This document shows, piece after piece, positions 24,178-33,066 of a stretch of DNA of 64,000 nucleotides. The translations under genes and the position numbers were made by a program. Origin of the DNA: Mycolicibacterium frederiksbergense (lineage in GTDB: Bacteria; Actinomycetota; Actinomycetes; Mycobacteriales; Mycobacteriaceae); contig NZ_JARXVE010000007.1 in the NCBI RefSeq assembly GCF_029893345.1, forward strand, positions 248,001 to 312,000, given 5' to 3'. A model generated the notes under the pieces. The model was not told the origin of the DNA, ran no database searches, and saw only the letters and a list, made by a program, of their open reading frames with translations. How positions within the stretch are numbered: position 1 is the first letter of the stretch; each line of letters begins with the position of its first letter.

Positions 24178-25056
24178 ATGAATGTCGATCAGAAGCGAGT
24201 CCTCGTCGTCGGAGCGACGGGCTATATAGGCCGGCACGTCATCGCGCGATTGCACGAAGGCGGCTATCAGGTCCGCGCAGTCGTCCGCGACAAGACGCGG
24301 GCACTTACCCCCGGCGCGTACGGTGCCCCCGCTCTCGCCGCGTACGTCGACGATTGGGTGGTCGCACACGACGGCGGATCCCACCTCGATGCAGAGGTCA
24401 TGTCGGACGTGGACCATGTCGTGTCGGCGCTGGGAGTGACCCGGCAGAAGGCGGATCCCTGGACGATCGACTTCCTATTGAATCTGCGCTACCTCGAGCT
24501 TGCAGAACAGCAGGGAGTGGACTCCTTCCTCTACGTCGGGGTCATGAACGCCGCCACCGGCACATCGGCGCTGAGTCGCGCGAAGCATGCGTTCATGGAG
24601 GCGTTGAGCCGGTCCGGCGTGCACCCTCAGATCGTCAACCCGTCGGGCTACTTCTCCGACCTGACCGAGATCTACGATCTTGCGCGTCGCGGAATGGCGT
24701 TCGGGCTGGGCGAGGGGAACGTGCGGCTGTCCCCCATCCACGGAGCCGACCTCGCAGACTTCTGCGTCTCGAAACTCCCTGCGGGCGCGGGTACCTGGAA
24801 CATCGGCGGACCGGAAGTGCTCAGCTACAGAGAGATTGTGCAGACGGCGTTCGATGCGGCAGGACGGAAGGACCGGTACGTGCGAGTGCCCGGCCCGCTA
24901 GCGTCGTCCGCGGTCTGGATCGCCGACCGAGTCAGCCCCCGCGCCGCCTCCCTGACACGGTTCTTCCTCGACGGCATGCAGACCGATTCCATCGGCGTCC
25001 CTTACGGGATACGCACGCTCAGTGACTATTACGCATCACTGACCCAACGAGCCTGA
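24178..25056 (+). CDS. NmrA/atypical SDR NAD(P)-binding protein
   Basis: A 292-residue Rossmann protein of the atypical SDR/NmrA type: VLVVGATGYIGRHVIARL at residues 8-25 and no standard YxxxK active site, while SRAKHAFMEALSRSG sits where extended SDRs have their lysine. Members are NAD(P)H-dependent reductases or redox sensors. AGGAAAGG precedes the ATG. It is third in the tetR-monooxygenase operon and could supply or sense NADPH for that enzyme (inference). Confidence 0.82.
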   Translation: MNVDQKRVLVVGATGYIGRHVIARLHEGGYQVRAVVRDKTRALTPGAYGAPALAAYVDDWVVAHDGGSHLDAEVMSDVDHVVSALGVTRQKADPWTIDFLLNLRYLELAEQQGVDSFLYVGVMNAATGTSALSRAKHAFMEALSRSGVHPQIVNPSGYFSDLTEIYDLARRGMAFGLGEGNVRLSPIHGADLADFCVSKLPAGAGTWNIGGPEVLSYREIVQTAFDAAGRKDRYVRVPGPLASSAVWIADRVSPRAASLTRFFLDGMQTDSIGVPYGIRTLSDYYASLTQRA

Positions 25057-25089
25057 ACCGCAGCCACCGCTCTCACCGGTGGACCGCGG

Positions 25090-25455
25090 TCAGACGACCT
25101 TCTTCACCACGCTCGACTTGAGCTGCATGCGCCCCAAACCGGGGACATTCGCGTCGATGTCGTGATCGCCGACGCCGTCGGAGATCAGCCGGATTCCGCG
25201 GACCTTCGTCCCGGCTTTGATGACACCGCCTCCGCCACCCTTGACCTTCACGGTCATCACGACGGTCACCGTGTCTCCGTCAGCGAGGAGGTTGCCGACC
25301 GAGTCCTTCACCTCGACGCCGGCCTCCGCCGAATCACCGTCGGATGCCTCATCAGCCGACCATTCGTGACCGCACATCGGGCATACCAGAAGCGGGCCCT
25401 GCTCGTAGGTGAACGCCTCGGCGCATTCCGGACACGGTGGCAACTGATCAGACAT
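25090..25455 (-). CDS. PhnA/YjdM family zinc-ribbon protein
   Basis: A 121-residue protein of the YjdM (PhnA) family. The N-terminal zinc ribbon has Cys pairs CPEC and CPMCGHEW; the C-terminal KOW-like domain has GNLLADGDTVTVV and KVKGG...IKAGTKVRGIRLI. Despite the name, a role in phosphonate metabolism is not established for this family. The start overlaps the end of ychF by 8 bases, so it is co-transcribed with ychF. Confidence 0.88.
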   Translation of the reverse strand: MSDQLPPCPECAEAFTYEQGPLLVCPMCGHEWSADEASDGDSAEAGVEVKDSVGNLLADGDTVTVVMTVKVKGGGGGVIKAGTKVRGIRLISDGVGDHDIDANVPGLGRMQLKSSVVKKVV

Positions 25456-26521
25456 TGAACCGGAACTCCACCACGTCTCCGTCGACCATCACGTAGTCCT
25501 TGCCTTCCATCCGGACCTTGCCCGCCGCCTTGGCGGCGGCCATCGACCCGGCCTCGACGAGATCGTCGAAGGAGACCACCTCGGCCTTGATGAAGCCCTT
25601 CTCGAAGTCGGTGTGAATGACCCCGGCGGCCTTCGGTGCGGTGTCGCCCTGGTGGATCGTCCAGGCCCGCGCCTCCTTCGGCCCGGCGGTCAGATAGGTC
25701 TGCAGACGCAACGTGTGGAACCCGGCCCGAGCCAGCGCATCCAGACCACGTTCGGACTGCCCGATCGACTCCAGCAGCTCCGCGGCCGACTCGTCGTCGA
25801 GCTCCTGCAACTCGGCCTCGATCTTGGCGTCCAGGAACACCGCGTCGGCCGGGGCGACCAGCTCCCGCAGCTCGGCCACCTTCGCAGCATCGGTGAGCAC
25901 CGACTCGTCGGCATTGAACGCGTACAGGAACGGCTTGGTGGTCAGCAGGTTCAGCTCACGCAGTATCGACCAGTCCTTGCCGGTGGAGAACAGCGTGTTG
26001 CCGTCATTGAAAACGGCCTGGGCCGCGACCGCCGCATCCAAGACCGGCTTGCGCTCCTTGTTGTTGCGTGCTTCCTTCTCCAGCCGCGGCACCGCCTTCT
26101 CCAGCGTCTGCATATCGGCCAGGATCAGCTCGGTCTCGATGACCTCGATATCCGAATGCGGGTCCACCCGACCGTCGACGTGCACCACGTCGTCGTCGGC
26201 GAACACCCGGACCACCTGGCAGATCGCATCGCATTCGCGGATGTTGGCCAGGAACTTGTTGCCCAGGCCGGCCCCCTCGGACGCGCCCTTCACGATTCCG
26301 GCGATGTCCACGAACGTCACCGGAGCAGGCACCAGCTTCTCCGAGCCGAAGATCTCGGCGAGCTTGTCCAGCCGGGGATCGGGCAACGGCACGACACCCT
26401 CGTTCGGCTCGATCGTCGCGAACGGGTAATTGGCCGCCAACACGTTGTTGTGTGTCAGGGCATTGAACAGAGTCGACTTTCCGACGTTCGGCAAACCGAC
26501 GATTCCCAGGTTCAGGCTCAC
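25448..26521 (-). CDS. ychF: Redox-regulated ATPase/GTPase YchF (Obg family)
   Basis: A 357-residue P-loop protein with GLPNVGKST at residues 9-17, switch region GIVKGASEGAGLGNKFL and a C-terminal TGS domain. The usual GTP-specificity motif NKxD is replaced by NADE in FNADES, consistent with YchF/OLA1 preferring ATP. It associates with ribosomes and affects stress responses. I chose the GTG at 26521 (VSLNLGIVGLPNVGKST), the family's conserved N-terminus. Same locus as M. tuberculosis Rv1112; divergent from the DUF6542 gene. Confidence 0.95.
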   Translation of the reverse strand: MSLNLGIVGLPNVGKSTLFNALTHNNVLAANYPFATIEPNEGVVPLPDPRLDKLAEIFGSEKLVPAPVTFVDIAGIVKGASEGAGLGNKFLANIRECDAICQVVRVFADDDVVHVDGRVDPHSDIEVIETELILADMQTLEKAVPRLEKEARNNKERKPVLDAAVAAQAVFNDGNTLFSTGKDWSILRELNLLTTKPFLYAFNADESVLTDAAKVAELRELVAPADAVFLDAKIEAELQELDDESAAELLESIGQSERGLDALARAGFHTLRLQTYLTAGPKEARAWTIHQGDTAPKAAGVIHTDFEKGFIKAEVVSFDDLVEAGSMAAAKAAGKVRMEGKDYVMVDGDVVEFRFNV

Positions 26522-26605
26522 AGGGACCACAGTCTAGGACGATGTGACAGGCACGTCAGCGCGCGCTGGCCGCACGGCGCCCTCGCGAGCCGGTACGGTC
26601 TACCT

Positions 26606-27793
26606 GTGTCAGGACAGCGCGCACAGTCGGCAGTGCCGGCTGACCACCGCTCTGTGCACCCCAGATTCGCAGGTGTGCCGTGGTGGGGTGCCATGCTGCT
26701 GGCGGTCACGGCTACCGCAATCGGGTTCGCTTTCGACGCCGGTTCCGGCAATCACGAGCTCAGCGCGGTGTTCGCGGTCTGCTATTCCCTCGGTTGTCTG
26801 TCGGCGGTTCTGGCGGTTCAGCAGGTCGGCCTGTTCACCGCGGTTATCCAGCCCCCGCTGATCCTGTTCGTCGCGGTCCCCGGGTCGTATTTCCTGTTCC
26901 ACCGCGGCCAGCTCGCCGGCGTGAAAGACCTGGCAATCAACTGCGGGTATCCACTGATCGAACGTTTCCCGCTGATGCTGTTCATCTCGGCGGCGGTGTT
27001 GCTGATCGGCCTGGGCCGGTGGTACGTCGGCCTGTCGGCACGCCGCGAATCCGACGGAGCCGAAGACTCGACGACCGTCAAAACGGCCGATACACCGGCC
27101 ATCGCCGGCATTGTGTCCTCTGTCACATCGGCAATTTCCGGGTTGTTGCTCCGCAAACCCGCCGCCGCATCGCCGCGCCCGAACAGAGCTCGCGAGGATC
27201 GCGAGAGCGCCGACGCTCCGCCGCGACGACGTCCCGCCGATCGGCCCCCACGGCGGCGCCCAGCCGGCGCAGAACCCACCGCGGCAGCGGGAGCAGCCGC
27301 GGGCCAGGCCCGGGGCGAGCGCAGACCGACCAAACGCACCGCACCCCCGCGGCCCCGCACACCCCGTCCGGCCGCCGCCGACCTCGGCAGCGAATTCGAT
27401 GGCGCGATGCCCGAGCGGCCGCGGCGGCCCAGGCCCCCGCGCCCGGCCGAGCCGACGGCCGGTGAGCCCCGCCGCCGGGTGCGCACCCAGCCGCGTGAGC
27501 CGCGCAAGCAGCCGCCGCCCGAGCGCCGGGGGGCACAATCCTTCGACAGCGGCTTTGACGCCCCACGGGAGCGGCCGCAGCGACAGCACCGACGGTTCGA
27601 TGACTACCAGTCGTTCAAGGATCCGTTCGAGCAGTCCGACGGTCAGAACGGGCGCACGACGCACCATCCGTCGCGGGTGCGTTACCGCGGCTCCGAGGAT
27701 GAGGATCGTCGGGCAGAGCATCGGACCCGGCCCCGCTCGTCCAGCCGGGGGTCAGCCACGCCGGGACGTCACACCTCGGAGTACGACGCCTGA
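26606..27793 (+). CDS. DUF6542-type membrane protein with long basic Arg/Pro-rich tail
   Basis: A 395-residue protein corresponding by position to M. tuberculosis Rv1111c. Residues ~25-150 contain four hydrophobic helices (AMLLAVTATAIGFAFDAG, VCYSLGCLSAVLAV, PPLILFVAVPGSYF, LMLFISAAVLLIGLG). Residues ~200-395 are a disordered tail dominated by Arg, Pro, Ala and Glu. The start is GTG 26606 (VSGQRAQSA). A basic cytosolic tail of this size suggests nucleic-acid or protein binding, but no function is known to me. Confidence 0.78.
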   Translation: MSGQRAQSAVPADHRSVHPRFAGVPWWGAMLLAVTATAIGFAFDAGSGNHELSAVFAVCYSLGCLSAVLAVQQVGLFTAVIQPPLILFVAVPGSYFLFHRGQLAGVKDLAINCGYPLIERFPLMLFISAAVLLIGLGRWYVGLSARRESDGAEDSTTVKTADTPAIAGIVSSVTSAISGLLLRKPAAASPRPNRAREDRESADAPPRRRPADRPPRRRPAGAEPTAAAGAAAGQARGERRPTKRTAPPRPRTPRPAAADLGSEFDGAMPERPRRPRPPRPAEPTAGEPRRRVRTQPREPRKQPPPERRGAQSFDSGFDAPRERPQRQHRRFDDYQSFKDPFEQSDGQNGRTTHHPSRVRYRGSEDEDRRAEHRTRPRSSSRGSATPGRHTSEYDA

Positions 27794-27822
27794 GCCGCTT
27801 GGCCGCTCAGGCGCCTGGCCTC

Positions 27823-28836
27823 TCAGGCGCGCGGCGGACGGATCTCGCGGGGCAGCGAGAACACCAACGTCTCGTTGGCGGTGGTCACCGGCTGCACGGT
27901 CAAGAAGCCGTATTCGGCGAGCCGATCGAGCACTCCGCGCACCAGCACCTCGGGCACTGACGCGCCCGAGGTGACACCAACCGTCGTGACGCCCTCCAGC
28001 CAGGCCGGATCGATGTCTTCGGCGTAATCCACCAGGTAGGACGCCCGCGACCCGGCATTGAGGGCTACCTCGACCAGCCGCACCGAGTTGGATGAATTAC
28101 GCGAGCCGACCACGATGACCAGCTCGCATTCGGGCGCCATCGCCTTGACCGCGACCTGGCGGTTCTGCGTCGCGTAGCAGATGTCGTCGCTGGGCGGATC
28201 CTGCAGCTTGGGGAACTTCTCCCGCAGCCGCTGCACGGTTTCCATCGTCTCGTCGACGCTCAACGTGGTCTGCGACAGCCAGATCACCTTGTCCTCGTCG
28301 CGGACGGTGACGTTGTCCACCGAATCCGGACCGTCGACCAGCTGGACGTGATCGGGCGCCTCACCGGCGGTGCCGATCACTTCCTCGTGGCCTTCGTGGC
28401 CGATCAGCAGGATGTCGTAGTCGTCACGGGCGAACCGCTTGGCCTCGTTGTGCACCTTGGTGACCAGCGGGCAGGTGGCGTCGATGACCTTGAGGTCGCG
28501 TTCGGCGGCGTTCTCATGCACCGTCGGCGCCACACCGTGCGCCGAGAACACCACGATCGCGCCCTCTGGCACCTCATCGGTCTCGTCGACGAAGATGGCG
28601 CCGGCCTTGGCCAGCGTCTCCACCACGTGGCGGTTGTGCACGATCTCGTGCCGGACGTAGACCGGGGCGCCGTGCTTCTCCAAGGCGCGTTCCACGGTTT
28701 CCACCGCCCGGTCGACTCCGGCGCAGTACCCGCGCGGCTCGGCCAGCAGGACCCGCTTGCCGGACACCTGCGCAGCGCCGCCGGACCGCACCGAACTCGT
28801 TGCACCAGGAATACCCATATTGATCGTCGGCGGCAT
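27823..28836 (-). CDS. ispH: 4-hydroxy-3-methylbut-2-enyl diphosphate reductase
   Basis: A 337-residue enzyme for the last MEP-pathway step, reducing HMBPP to IPP and DMAPP through a [4Fe-4S] cluster. The three cluster cysteines are C38 (GYCAGV), C122 (DATCPLV) and C220 (DDICYAT). Substrate-binding histidines lie in RHEIVHN, SAHGVAP and GHEGHEEV, and the catalytic Glu in GHEGHEE. I chose ATG 28836 (MPPTINMGIPG). Position matches M. tuberculosis Rv1110 (lytB2). It is divergent from the lipid-droplet protein gene, with 53 bases between starts. Confidence 0.95.
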   Translation of the reverse strand: MPPTINMGIPGATSSVRSGGAAQVSGKRVLLAEPRGYCAGVDRAVETVERALEKHGAPVYVRHEIVHNRHVVETLAKAGAIFVDETDEVPEGAIVVFSAHGVAPTVHENAAERDLKVIDATCPLVTKVHNEAKRFARDDYDILLIGHEGHEEVIGTAGEAPDHVQLVDGPDSVDNVTVRDEDKVIWLSQTTLSVDETMETVQRLREKFPKLQDPPSDDICYATQNRQVAVKAMAPECELVIVVGSRNSSNSVRLVEVALNAGSRASYLVDYAEDIDPAWLEGVTTVGVTSGASVPEVLVRGVLDRLAEYGFLTVQPVTTANETLVFSLPREIRPPRA

Positions 28837-28889
28837 GTCTCCAGGGTACGGGGCCGCCGCGCGGCCCAGCCAGCCGTAGGCTGTGGGCC

Positions 28890-29471
28890 ATGGGAACTGC
28901 ACCGTATGGGGTCCGGCTGCTGGTGGGTGCAGCGGTCACCGCGATCGAGGAAACCCGCAAGTTGCCCCAATCCATCCTGACCTACCCCATGACGGTGGCC
29001 AGCCAGGCCGCCAACCTCGTCATGCACGTCCAGCAGAATCTCGCCGAGCTGGTGGTCAAGGGCGACGAAGCGCTCGAGCAGCTGTTTCCGCCCAAGGACG
29101 AACAGCCCGAGTGGGCCACCTTCGACGAGGACATCGACCCCGACGACACCGACAGCACCGCAACACCAGCGGGCGACCCCGCCTCCGACGGCGAGCGCCG
29201 CACCGAGGGCCGGTTCGCGCTGTACACCACCGGAGGGCCCGAGTCGGTGGGCACGACGGACGGCCAGCCCACCTCCACCCCGGGTGCGGCACCGGAGATC
29301 GCCGGCGAACTCGGCTATGACGCGCTGACCCTGGCGCAGCTGCGGGCCCGGTTGGCGTCACTGAAGGTGGCCGACCTGGAGGCACTGCTGGCCTATGAGG
29401 AGGCGGGACGGGCCCGCGCGCCGTTCATCACGTTGCTCGCCAACAGGATCACCCGCGCGACCGCGAAGTGA
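28890..29471 (+). CDS. Lipid-droplet-associated-type protein (Rv1109c-like)
   Basis: A 193-residue protein syntenic with Rv1109c, a family annotated as lipid-droplet-associated. The N-terminal ~75 residues are amphipathic (RLLVGAAVTAIEETRKLPQSILTYPMTVASQAANLVMHVQQ), resembling phasin-like lipid-surface helices. An acidic, Pro/Thr-rich linker and a C-terminal helical segment (LTLAQLRARLASLKVADLEALLAYEEAGRARAPFITLL) follow. Its stop overlaps the xseA start (GTGA), so it heads the xseA-xseB operon, although the functional link is unclear. Confidence 0.72.
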   Translation: MGTAPYGVRLLVGAAVTAIEETRKLPQSILTYPMTVASQAANLVMHVQQNLAELVVKGDEALEQLFPPKDEQPEWATFDEDIDPDDTDSTATPAGDPASDGERRTEGRFALYTTGGPESVGTTDGQPTSTPGAAPEIAGELGYDALTLAQLRARLASLKVADLEALLAYEEAGRARAPFITLLANRITRATAK

Positions 29472-30721
29472 CCGAACCGGGTCAGTCACCGGAGAACCCG
29501 TGGCCGGTCCGCGCCGTGGCGACCCGGGTCGCCAAGTGGATCGATCGCCTCGGCACGGTCTGGGTCGAGGGGCAGCTGACCGAACTCAAGATCCGCCCGG
29601 ATTCCAAGACCGTCTTCATGGTGCTGCGCGATCCGGCGGCCGATATGTCGCTGACCCTGACCTGCCCGCGCGACCTGGTCCGTAATGCCCCGGTCAAGCT
29701 GACCGAGGGCACCCAGGTGATCATCTGCGGCAAGCCCAACTTCTACACCGGCCGGGGCACATTCAGCTTGCGGGTCAGCGAGATCCGCGCCGTCGGCATC
29801 GGCGAATTACTGGCCCGCATCGAACGGCTGCGCCGACTGCTGGAGGCCGAAGGGCTGTTCGATCCGCGACTCAAGCGGCCAATCCCGTTCCTGCCCAACA
29901 CTATCGGGCTGATCACCGGCCGCGCCTCGGCCGCCGAACGCGACGTGACCTCGGTTGCCACCACCCGCTGGCCCGCGGTGCGCTTCGCGATCCGCAACAC
30001 CATCGTGCAGGGCCCCAGCGCGGTACCGCAGATCGTCGAAGCGTTGGCAGCGCTCGACGCCGACCCCGAAGTCGACGTCATCGTCCTGGCCCGTGGCGGC
30101 GGCAGCGTCGAGGACCTACTGCCGTTCTCCGACGAGACGCTGTGCCGCGCCATCGCCGCCTGCCGCACCCCGGTGGTCAGCGCGATCGGTCACGAACCCG
30201 ACAACCCGGTGTGCGATCTGGTCGCCGACCTACGCGCGGCCACCCCGACCGATGCGGCCAAACGCATCGTTCCCGACGCGGCCGCCGAACAGGCGCTGGT
30301 CACCGATCTGCACAGGCGCAGCGCCCGCGCGCTGCGCAACTGGGTGCACCGCGAGCAGCATCACCTCGACCAGCTGCGTAGCCGGCCGGTGCTGGCCCAG
30401 CCGCTGGCCTCGCTGACCGCACGCGCCGACGAGGTGCACCGGGCCCGCGCCGCCGCCCAGCGCGACATCACCCGGCTGATCCACGCGGGGGAAGAGACGA
30501 TCGGTCACCTGTCGGCGCGGCTGACCGCGCTCGGGCCGGCCGCGACCCTGGCCCGCGGCTATGCGGTGGTGCAGGCGGTACACGCCTCGGGCCCACCCAC
30601 CGTGGTGCGCAGCGTGGCCGACGCGCCGACCGGCACCCGGCTACGGGTCCGGGTGTCCGACGGGGTGGTCAGCACGGTCAGCGAAGGCCCCGAACACAGC
30701 GACGAAGGAACGTCATCATGA
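29468..30721 (+). CDS. xseA: Exodeoxyribonuclease VII large subunit
   Basis: A 417-residue subunit of ExoVII, which degrades single-stranded DNA in both directions. The N-terminal OB fold (VWVEGQLTELKIRP...GKPNFYTGRGTFSLRVSEI) is followed by the catalytic domain with GLITGRASAAERDV, LARGGGSVEDLLPFSDE and SAIGHEPDNPVCDLVAD, and then coiled helices. It overlaps both neighbours by 4 bases (GTGA upstream, ATGA downstream). Syntenic with Rv1108c. Confidence 0.95.
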   Translation: MTEPGQSPENPWPVRAVATRVAKWIDRLGTVWVEGQLTELKIRPDSKTVFMVLRDPAADMSLTLTCPRDLVRNAPVKLTEGTQVIICGKPNFYTGRGTFSLRVSEIRAVGIGELLARIERLRRLLEAEGLFDPRLKRPIPFLPNTIGLITGRASAAERDVTSVATTRWPAVRFAIRNTIVQGPSAVPQIVEALAALDADPEVDVIVLARGGGSVEDLLPFSDETLCRAIAACRTPVVSAIGHEPDNPVCDLVADLRAATPTDAAKRIVPDAAAEQALVTDLHRRSARALRNWVHREQHHLDQLRSRPVLAQPLASLTARADEVHRARAAAQRDITRLIHAGEETIGHLSARLTALGPAATLARGYAVVQAVHASGPPTVVRSVADAPTGTRLRVRVSDGVVSTVSEGPEHSDEGTSS

Positions 30722-30930
30722 AGCCTATTAGTGAGCTGGGGTATGAAGAGGCCCGCGACGAGCTGATCGCGGTAGTGCAGCAGCTCGAGCAGGGCGGACT
30801 CGACCTCGATTCTTCGCTGAACCTCTGGGAACGCGGCGAGCAGCTGGCAAAACGCTGTGAAGAACATTTAGCTGGAGCGCGGCAGCGGGTCGAGACGGCG
30901 TTGGCCGCCAGAGAGCCCGACGAGGACTGA
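30718..30930 (+). CDS. xseB: Exodeoxyribonuclease VII small subunit
   Basis: A 70-residue helical protein with the XseB signature SELGYEEARDELIAVVQQLEQGGLDLDSSLNLWERG, which coats the XseA helices. The ATG overlaps the xseA stop, giving coupled translation and a suitable supply of this multi-copy subunit. Confidence 0.95.
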   Translation: MKPISELGYEEARDELIAVVQQLEQGGLDLDSSLNLWERGEQLAKRCEEHLAGARQRVETALAAREPDED

Positions 30931-30965
30931 TCCGGCAGCCGGTTTCCATCTTTGACGCTCGTAAC

Positions 30966-30979
30966 TGGAACAGGTTGTA
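30966..30979 (+). promoter_or_regulatory. KstR-type operator at the hsd start
   Basis: TGGAACAGGTTGTA fits TNNAACNNGTTNNA at every fixed position and ends 3 bases before the ATG at 30983. Its arms are less symmetric than the other two KstR-type sites in this window. The downstream gene encodes the enzyme that starts cholesterol oxidation, which makes a KstR site plausible. Confidence 0.5.
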
Positions 30980-30982
30980 GTT

Positions 30983-32098
30983 ATGCTTTCGGCTATGGCT
31001 GACACGTCCGCGACTCCCGCCCTCGCCGAACTGGGCCGCATCCTCGTCACAGGTGGTTCCGGTTTCGTCGGTTCCAACCTGGTCACCGAACTGCTCGACC
31101 GTGGCTATTCGGTGCGGTCGTTCGACCGTGCCCCGTCCCCGCTCCCTGACCACGCGGGGCTAGAAGTCATCACCGGAGACATCTGCGACCCCGACACCGT
31201 GGCCACCGCGGTCGACGGCATCGACACGATCTTTCACACCGCGGCCATCATCGACCTGATGGGCGGCGCCTCGGTCACCGAGGAATACCGGCAGCGCAGC
31301 TTCGCCGTCAACGTCGAGGGCACCAAGAATCTGGTGCATGCGGCCCAGCAGGCCGGCGTCAAACGCTTCGTCTACACCGCATCCAACAGCGTGGTGATGG
31401 GCGGCCAAGACATCGTCAACGGCGACGAGACCATGCCCTACACCGCTCGGTTCAACGACCTCTACACCGAGACCAAGGTGGTGGCCGAGAAGTTCGTGCT
31501 CAGCCAAAATGGTGCGGCCGGAAAAAACGGAGCCATGCTCACCTGTGCGATCCGGCCCAGCGGCATCTGGGGCCGGGGCGACCAGACCATGTTCCGCAAG
31601 GTGTTCGAGAACGTCCTCGCCGGGCACGTCAAGGTGTTGGTCGGCAACAAGAACATCAAGCTGGACAACTCCTACGTGCACAACCTCATTCACGGTTTCA
31701 TCCTGGCCGCGCAGCATCTGGTGCCCGGCGGCACGGCGCCCGGTCAGGCGTACTTCATCAACGACGGTGAGCCGATCAACATGTTCGAGTTCGCCCGTCC
31801 GGTAATCGCGGCGTGCGGCCGAAAGCTGCCCAACATCCGAGTGTCAGGGCGCCTGGTGCACAAGGCGATGATGGCGTGGCAGTGGCTGCACTTCAAGTTC
31901 GGCCTGCCCGCCCCGCTCATCGAACCCCTTGCGGTGGAACGGCTTTACCTCAACAACTACTTCTCGATCGGCAAGGCCGAGCGCGACCTCGGCTACCGGC
32001 CGCTTTACACCACCAAAGCGGCCATGGCCGACTGCATGTCGTACTACACCGAACTTTTCGCCCAGATGGAGAACCAGGCGTCGCCGGCGCGCGCCTGA
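30983..32098 (+). CDS. hsd: 3-beta-hydroxysteroid (cholesterol) dehydrogenase/isomerase
   Basis: A 371-residue extended-SDR enzyme, closely resembling M. tuberculosis Rv1106c along its length as I recall it. It converts cholesterol to cholest-4-en-3-one with NAD+. It has ILVTGGSGFVGSNLV at residues 20-34 and catalytic Tyr161/Lys165 in LYTETKVVAEKF, plus the family segment DNSYVHNLIHGFILAAQ. I kept the ATG at 30983 (MLSAMADTS), since the M. tuberculosis protein begins MLRRMGD; the ATG at 30995 is an alternative. It follows xseB by 52 bases with its own putative control site. Confidence 0.92.
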   Translation: MLSAMADTSATPALAELGRILVTGGSGFVGSNLVTELLDRGYSVRSFDRAPSPLPDHAGLEVITGDICDPDTVATAVDGIDTIFHTAAIIDLMGGASVTEEYRQRSFAVNVEGTKNLVHAAQQAGVKRFVYTASNSVVMGGQDIVNGDETMPYTARFNDLYTETKVVAEKFVLSQNGAAGKNGAMLTCAIRPSGIWGRGDQTMFRKVFENVLAGHVKVLVGNKNIKLDNSYVHNLIHGFILAAQHLVPGGTAPGQAYFINDGEPINMFEFARPVIAACGRKLPNIRVSGRLVHKAMMAWQWLHFKFGLPAPLIEPLAVERLYLNNYFSIGKAERDLGYRPLYTTKAAMADCMSYYTELFAQMENQASPARA

Positions 32099-32099
32099 C

Positions 32100-32624
32100 T
32101 CACGGCAACGTCGGCAGCCGGTTGAGCTCGCCGGTGGCACTGTTGATCAGGGCGGCGTGATCCAACGTCGCCCGCAGCGGCAGCACGTCCATCACGGCAC
32201 CCACTAGCTGCGGCAGTTGCGCCAGCGTGGCCCGTGGCGCAAGCGAGCAGTGCGGCAACCAGATTCCCGGGCGGTAGTGCTTGTGCAACTCCGCCCCGGT
32301 CGCCGCGGCGAGGTCGACGACGCGTTGCTGCCGTACCGCGACATCCGCGCTCACCCCGGCGACCAACCAGGTGCGGCCGCGACGGAACACACCGACTCCG
32401 TCGAAATTCAGCTGTACCGGGGTGCCGCCGTCGATGCCCGCCAGCGCGTCCAGCACCGCGAGTCGGTCCCAGCGACGCAGCACGGCATAGGACACATGTG
32501 GCACGTGCCTGCCATGGGTGTGCGACCGCAGACTCGGGACACCGAGCTGCTCGATGCGGTCCCACAACGAGCGAATCGCCCGCTCCGAGTGCCGATCGAA
32601 CAGCAGACACACCGCAAGGGCCAC
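32100..32624 (-). CDS. 2H phosphoesterase (2'-5' RNA ligase-like) protein
   Basis: A 174-residue protein with two HxS motifs: H43-V-S45 in PHVSYAV and H125-C-S127 in LPHCSLAP, the hallmark of the 2H phosphoesterase superfamily. These enzymes act on 2',3'-cyclic phosphates or 2'-5' linkages in RNA or nucleotides. The GTG start at 32624 lies 3 bases after the stop of the DUF1876 gene, so the two form an operon. Its target is unknown. Confidence 0.8.
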   Translation of the reverse strand: MALAVCLLFDRHSERAIRSLWDRIEQLGVPSLRSHTHGRHVPHVSYAVLRRWDRLAVLDALAGIDGGTPVQLNFDGVGVFRRGRTWLVAGVSADVAVRQQRVVDLAAATGAELHKHYRPGIWLPHCSLAPRATLAQLPQLVGAVMDVLPLRATLDHAALINSATGELNRLPTLP

Positions 32625-32627
32625 AGC

Positions 32628-32903
32628 TCAGCGGTAGAGATGCACCGGATGATGCGTGCCCTGCTCGATCTGGATCGACGCCGAGTGCAGTAGTTCGGTG
32701 CCCAGCGCGATGAGCGCCCGAGCCGCCGCGATCTCTTCGCCGATCATCGGCAGGCCCGGGTCCTTAGGGTTGCGATAGGCGTCGCCGGTGGTGACGACGG
32801 TGTCTTCCCGGACCTGGGCGCGCACCGAGGCGTGGGTGTGCACGTCGTCCTCGGAGAACTCGATTTCGACGAGCCATTTGTTGGTCAGATCTTTGTCGTA
32901 CAT
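32628..32903 (-). CDS. DUF1876 (dsRBD-fold) small protein
   Basis: A 91-residue protein of the DUF1876 family (MYDKDLTNKWLVEIEFSEDDVHTHASVRAQVRE...PKDPGLPMIGEEIAAARALIALGTELLHSASIQIE), predicted to have a dsRBD-like alpha/beta fold and common in actinobacteria. I chose ATG 32903 since the upstream part of the frame is not conserved-looking. It is co-transcribed with the 2H phosphoesterase, which hints at an RNA-related role (inference). Divergent from the sulfatase operon. Confidence 0.8.
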   Translation of the reverse strand: MYDKDLTNKWLVEIEFSEDDVHTHASVRAQVREDTVVTTGDAYRNPKDPGLPMIGEEIAAARALIALGTELLHSASIQIEQGTHHPVHLYR

Positions 32904-33066
32904 ATCGATCACCCTCCGCTTCCAGGGTGCGCCGCCGCGATTCGCAGCGCCAGCATGCACACAGCGGAAATTTTGTGAACGCGCAGCCGAACTGGCACTA
33001 GGGGCACTGTCGACGGCATAAAGTCCAACCCGCACAAGTTTTTCCGCTTCGTCGAGGGGGCTGTAC

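Noticed and set aside
25613..26605. Apparent 5' extension of the DUF6542 gene on the + strand across ychF
   Set aside because: This stretch is the antisense of ychF, which is clearly coding. The GTG at 26606 gives a sensible start in the intergenic region.
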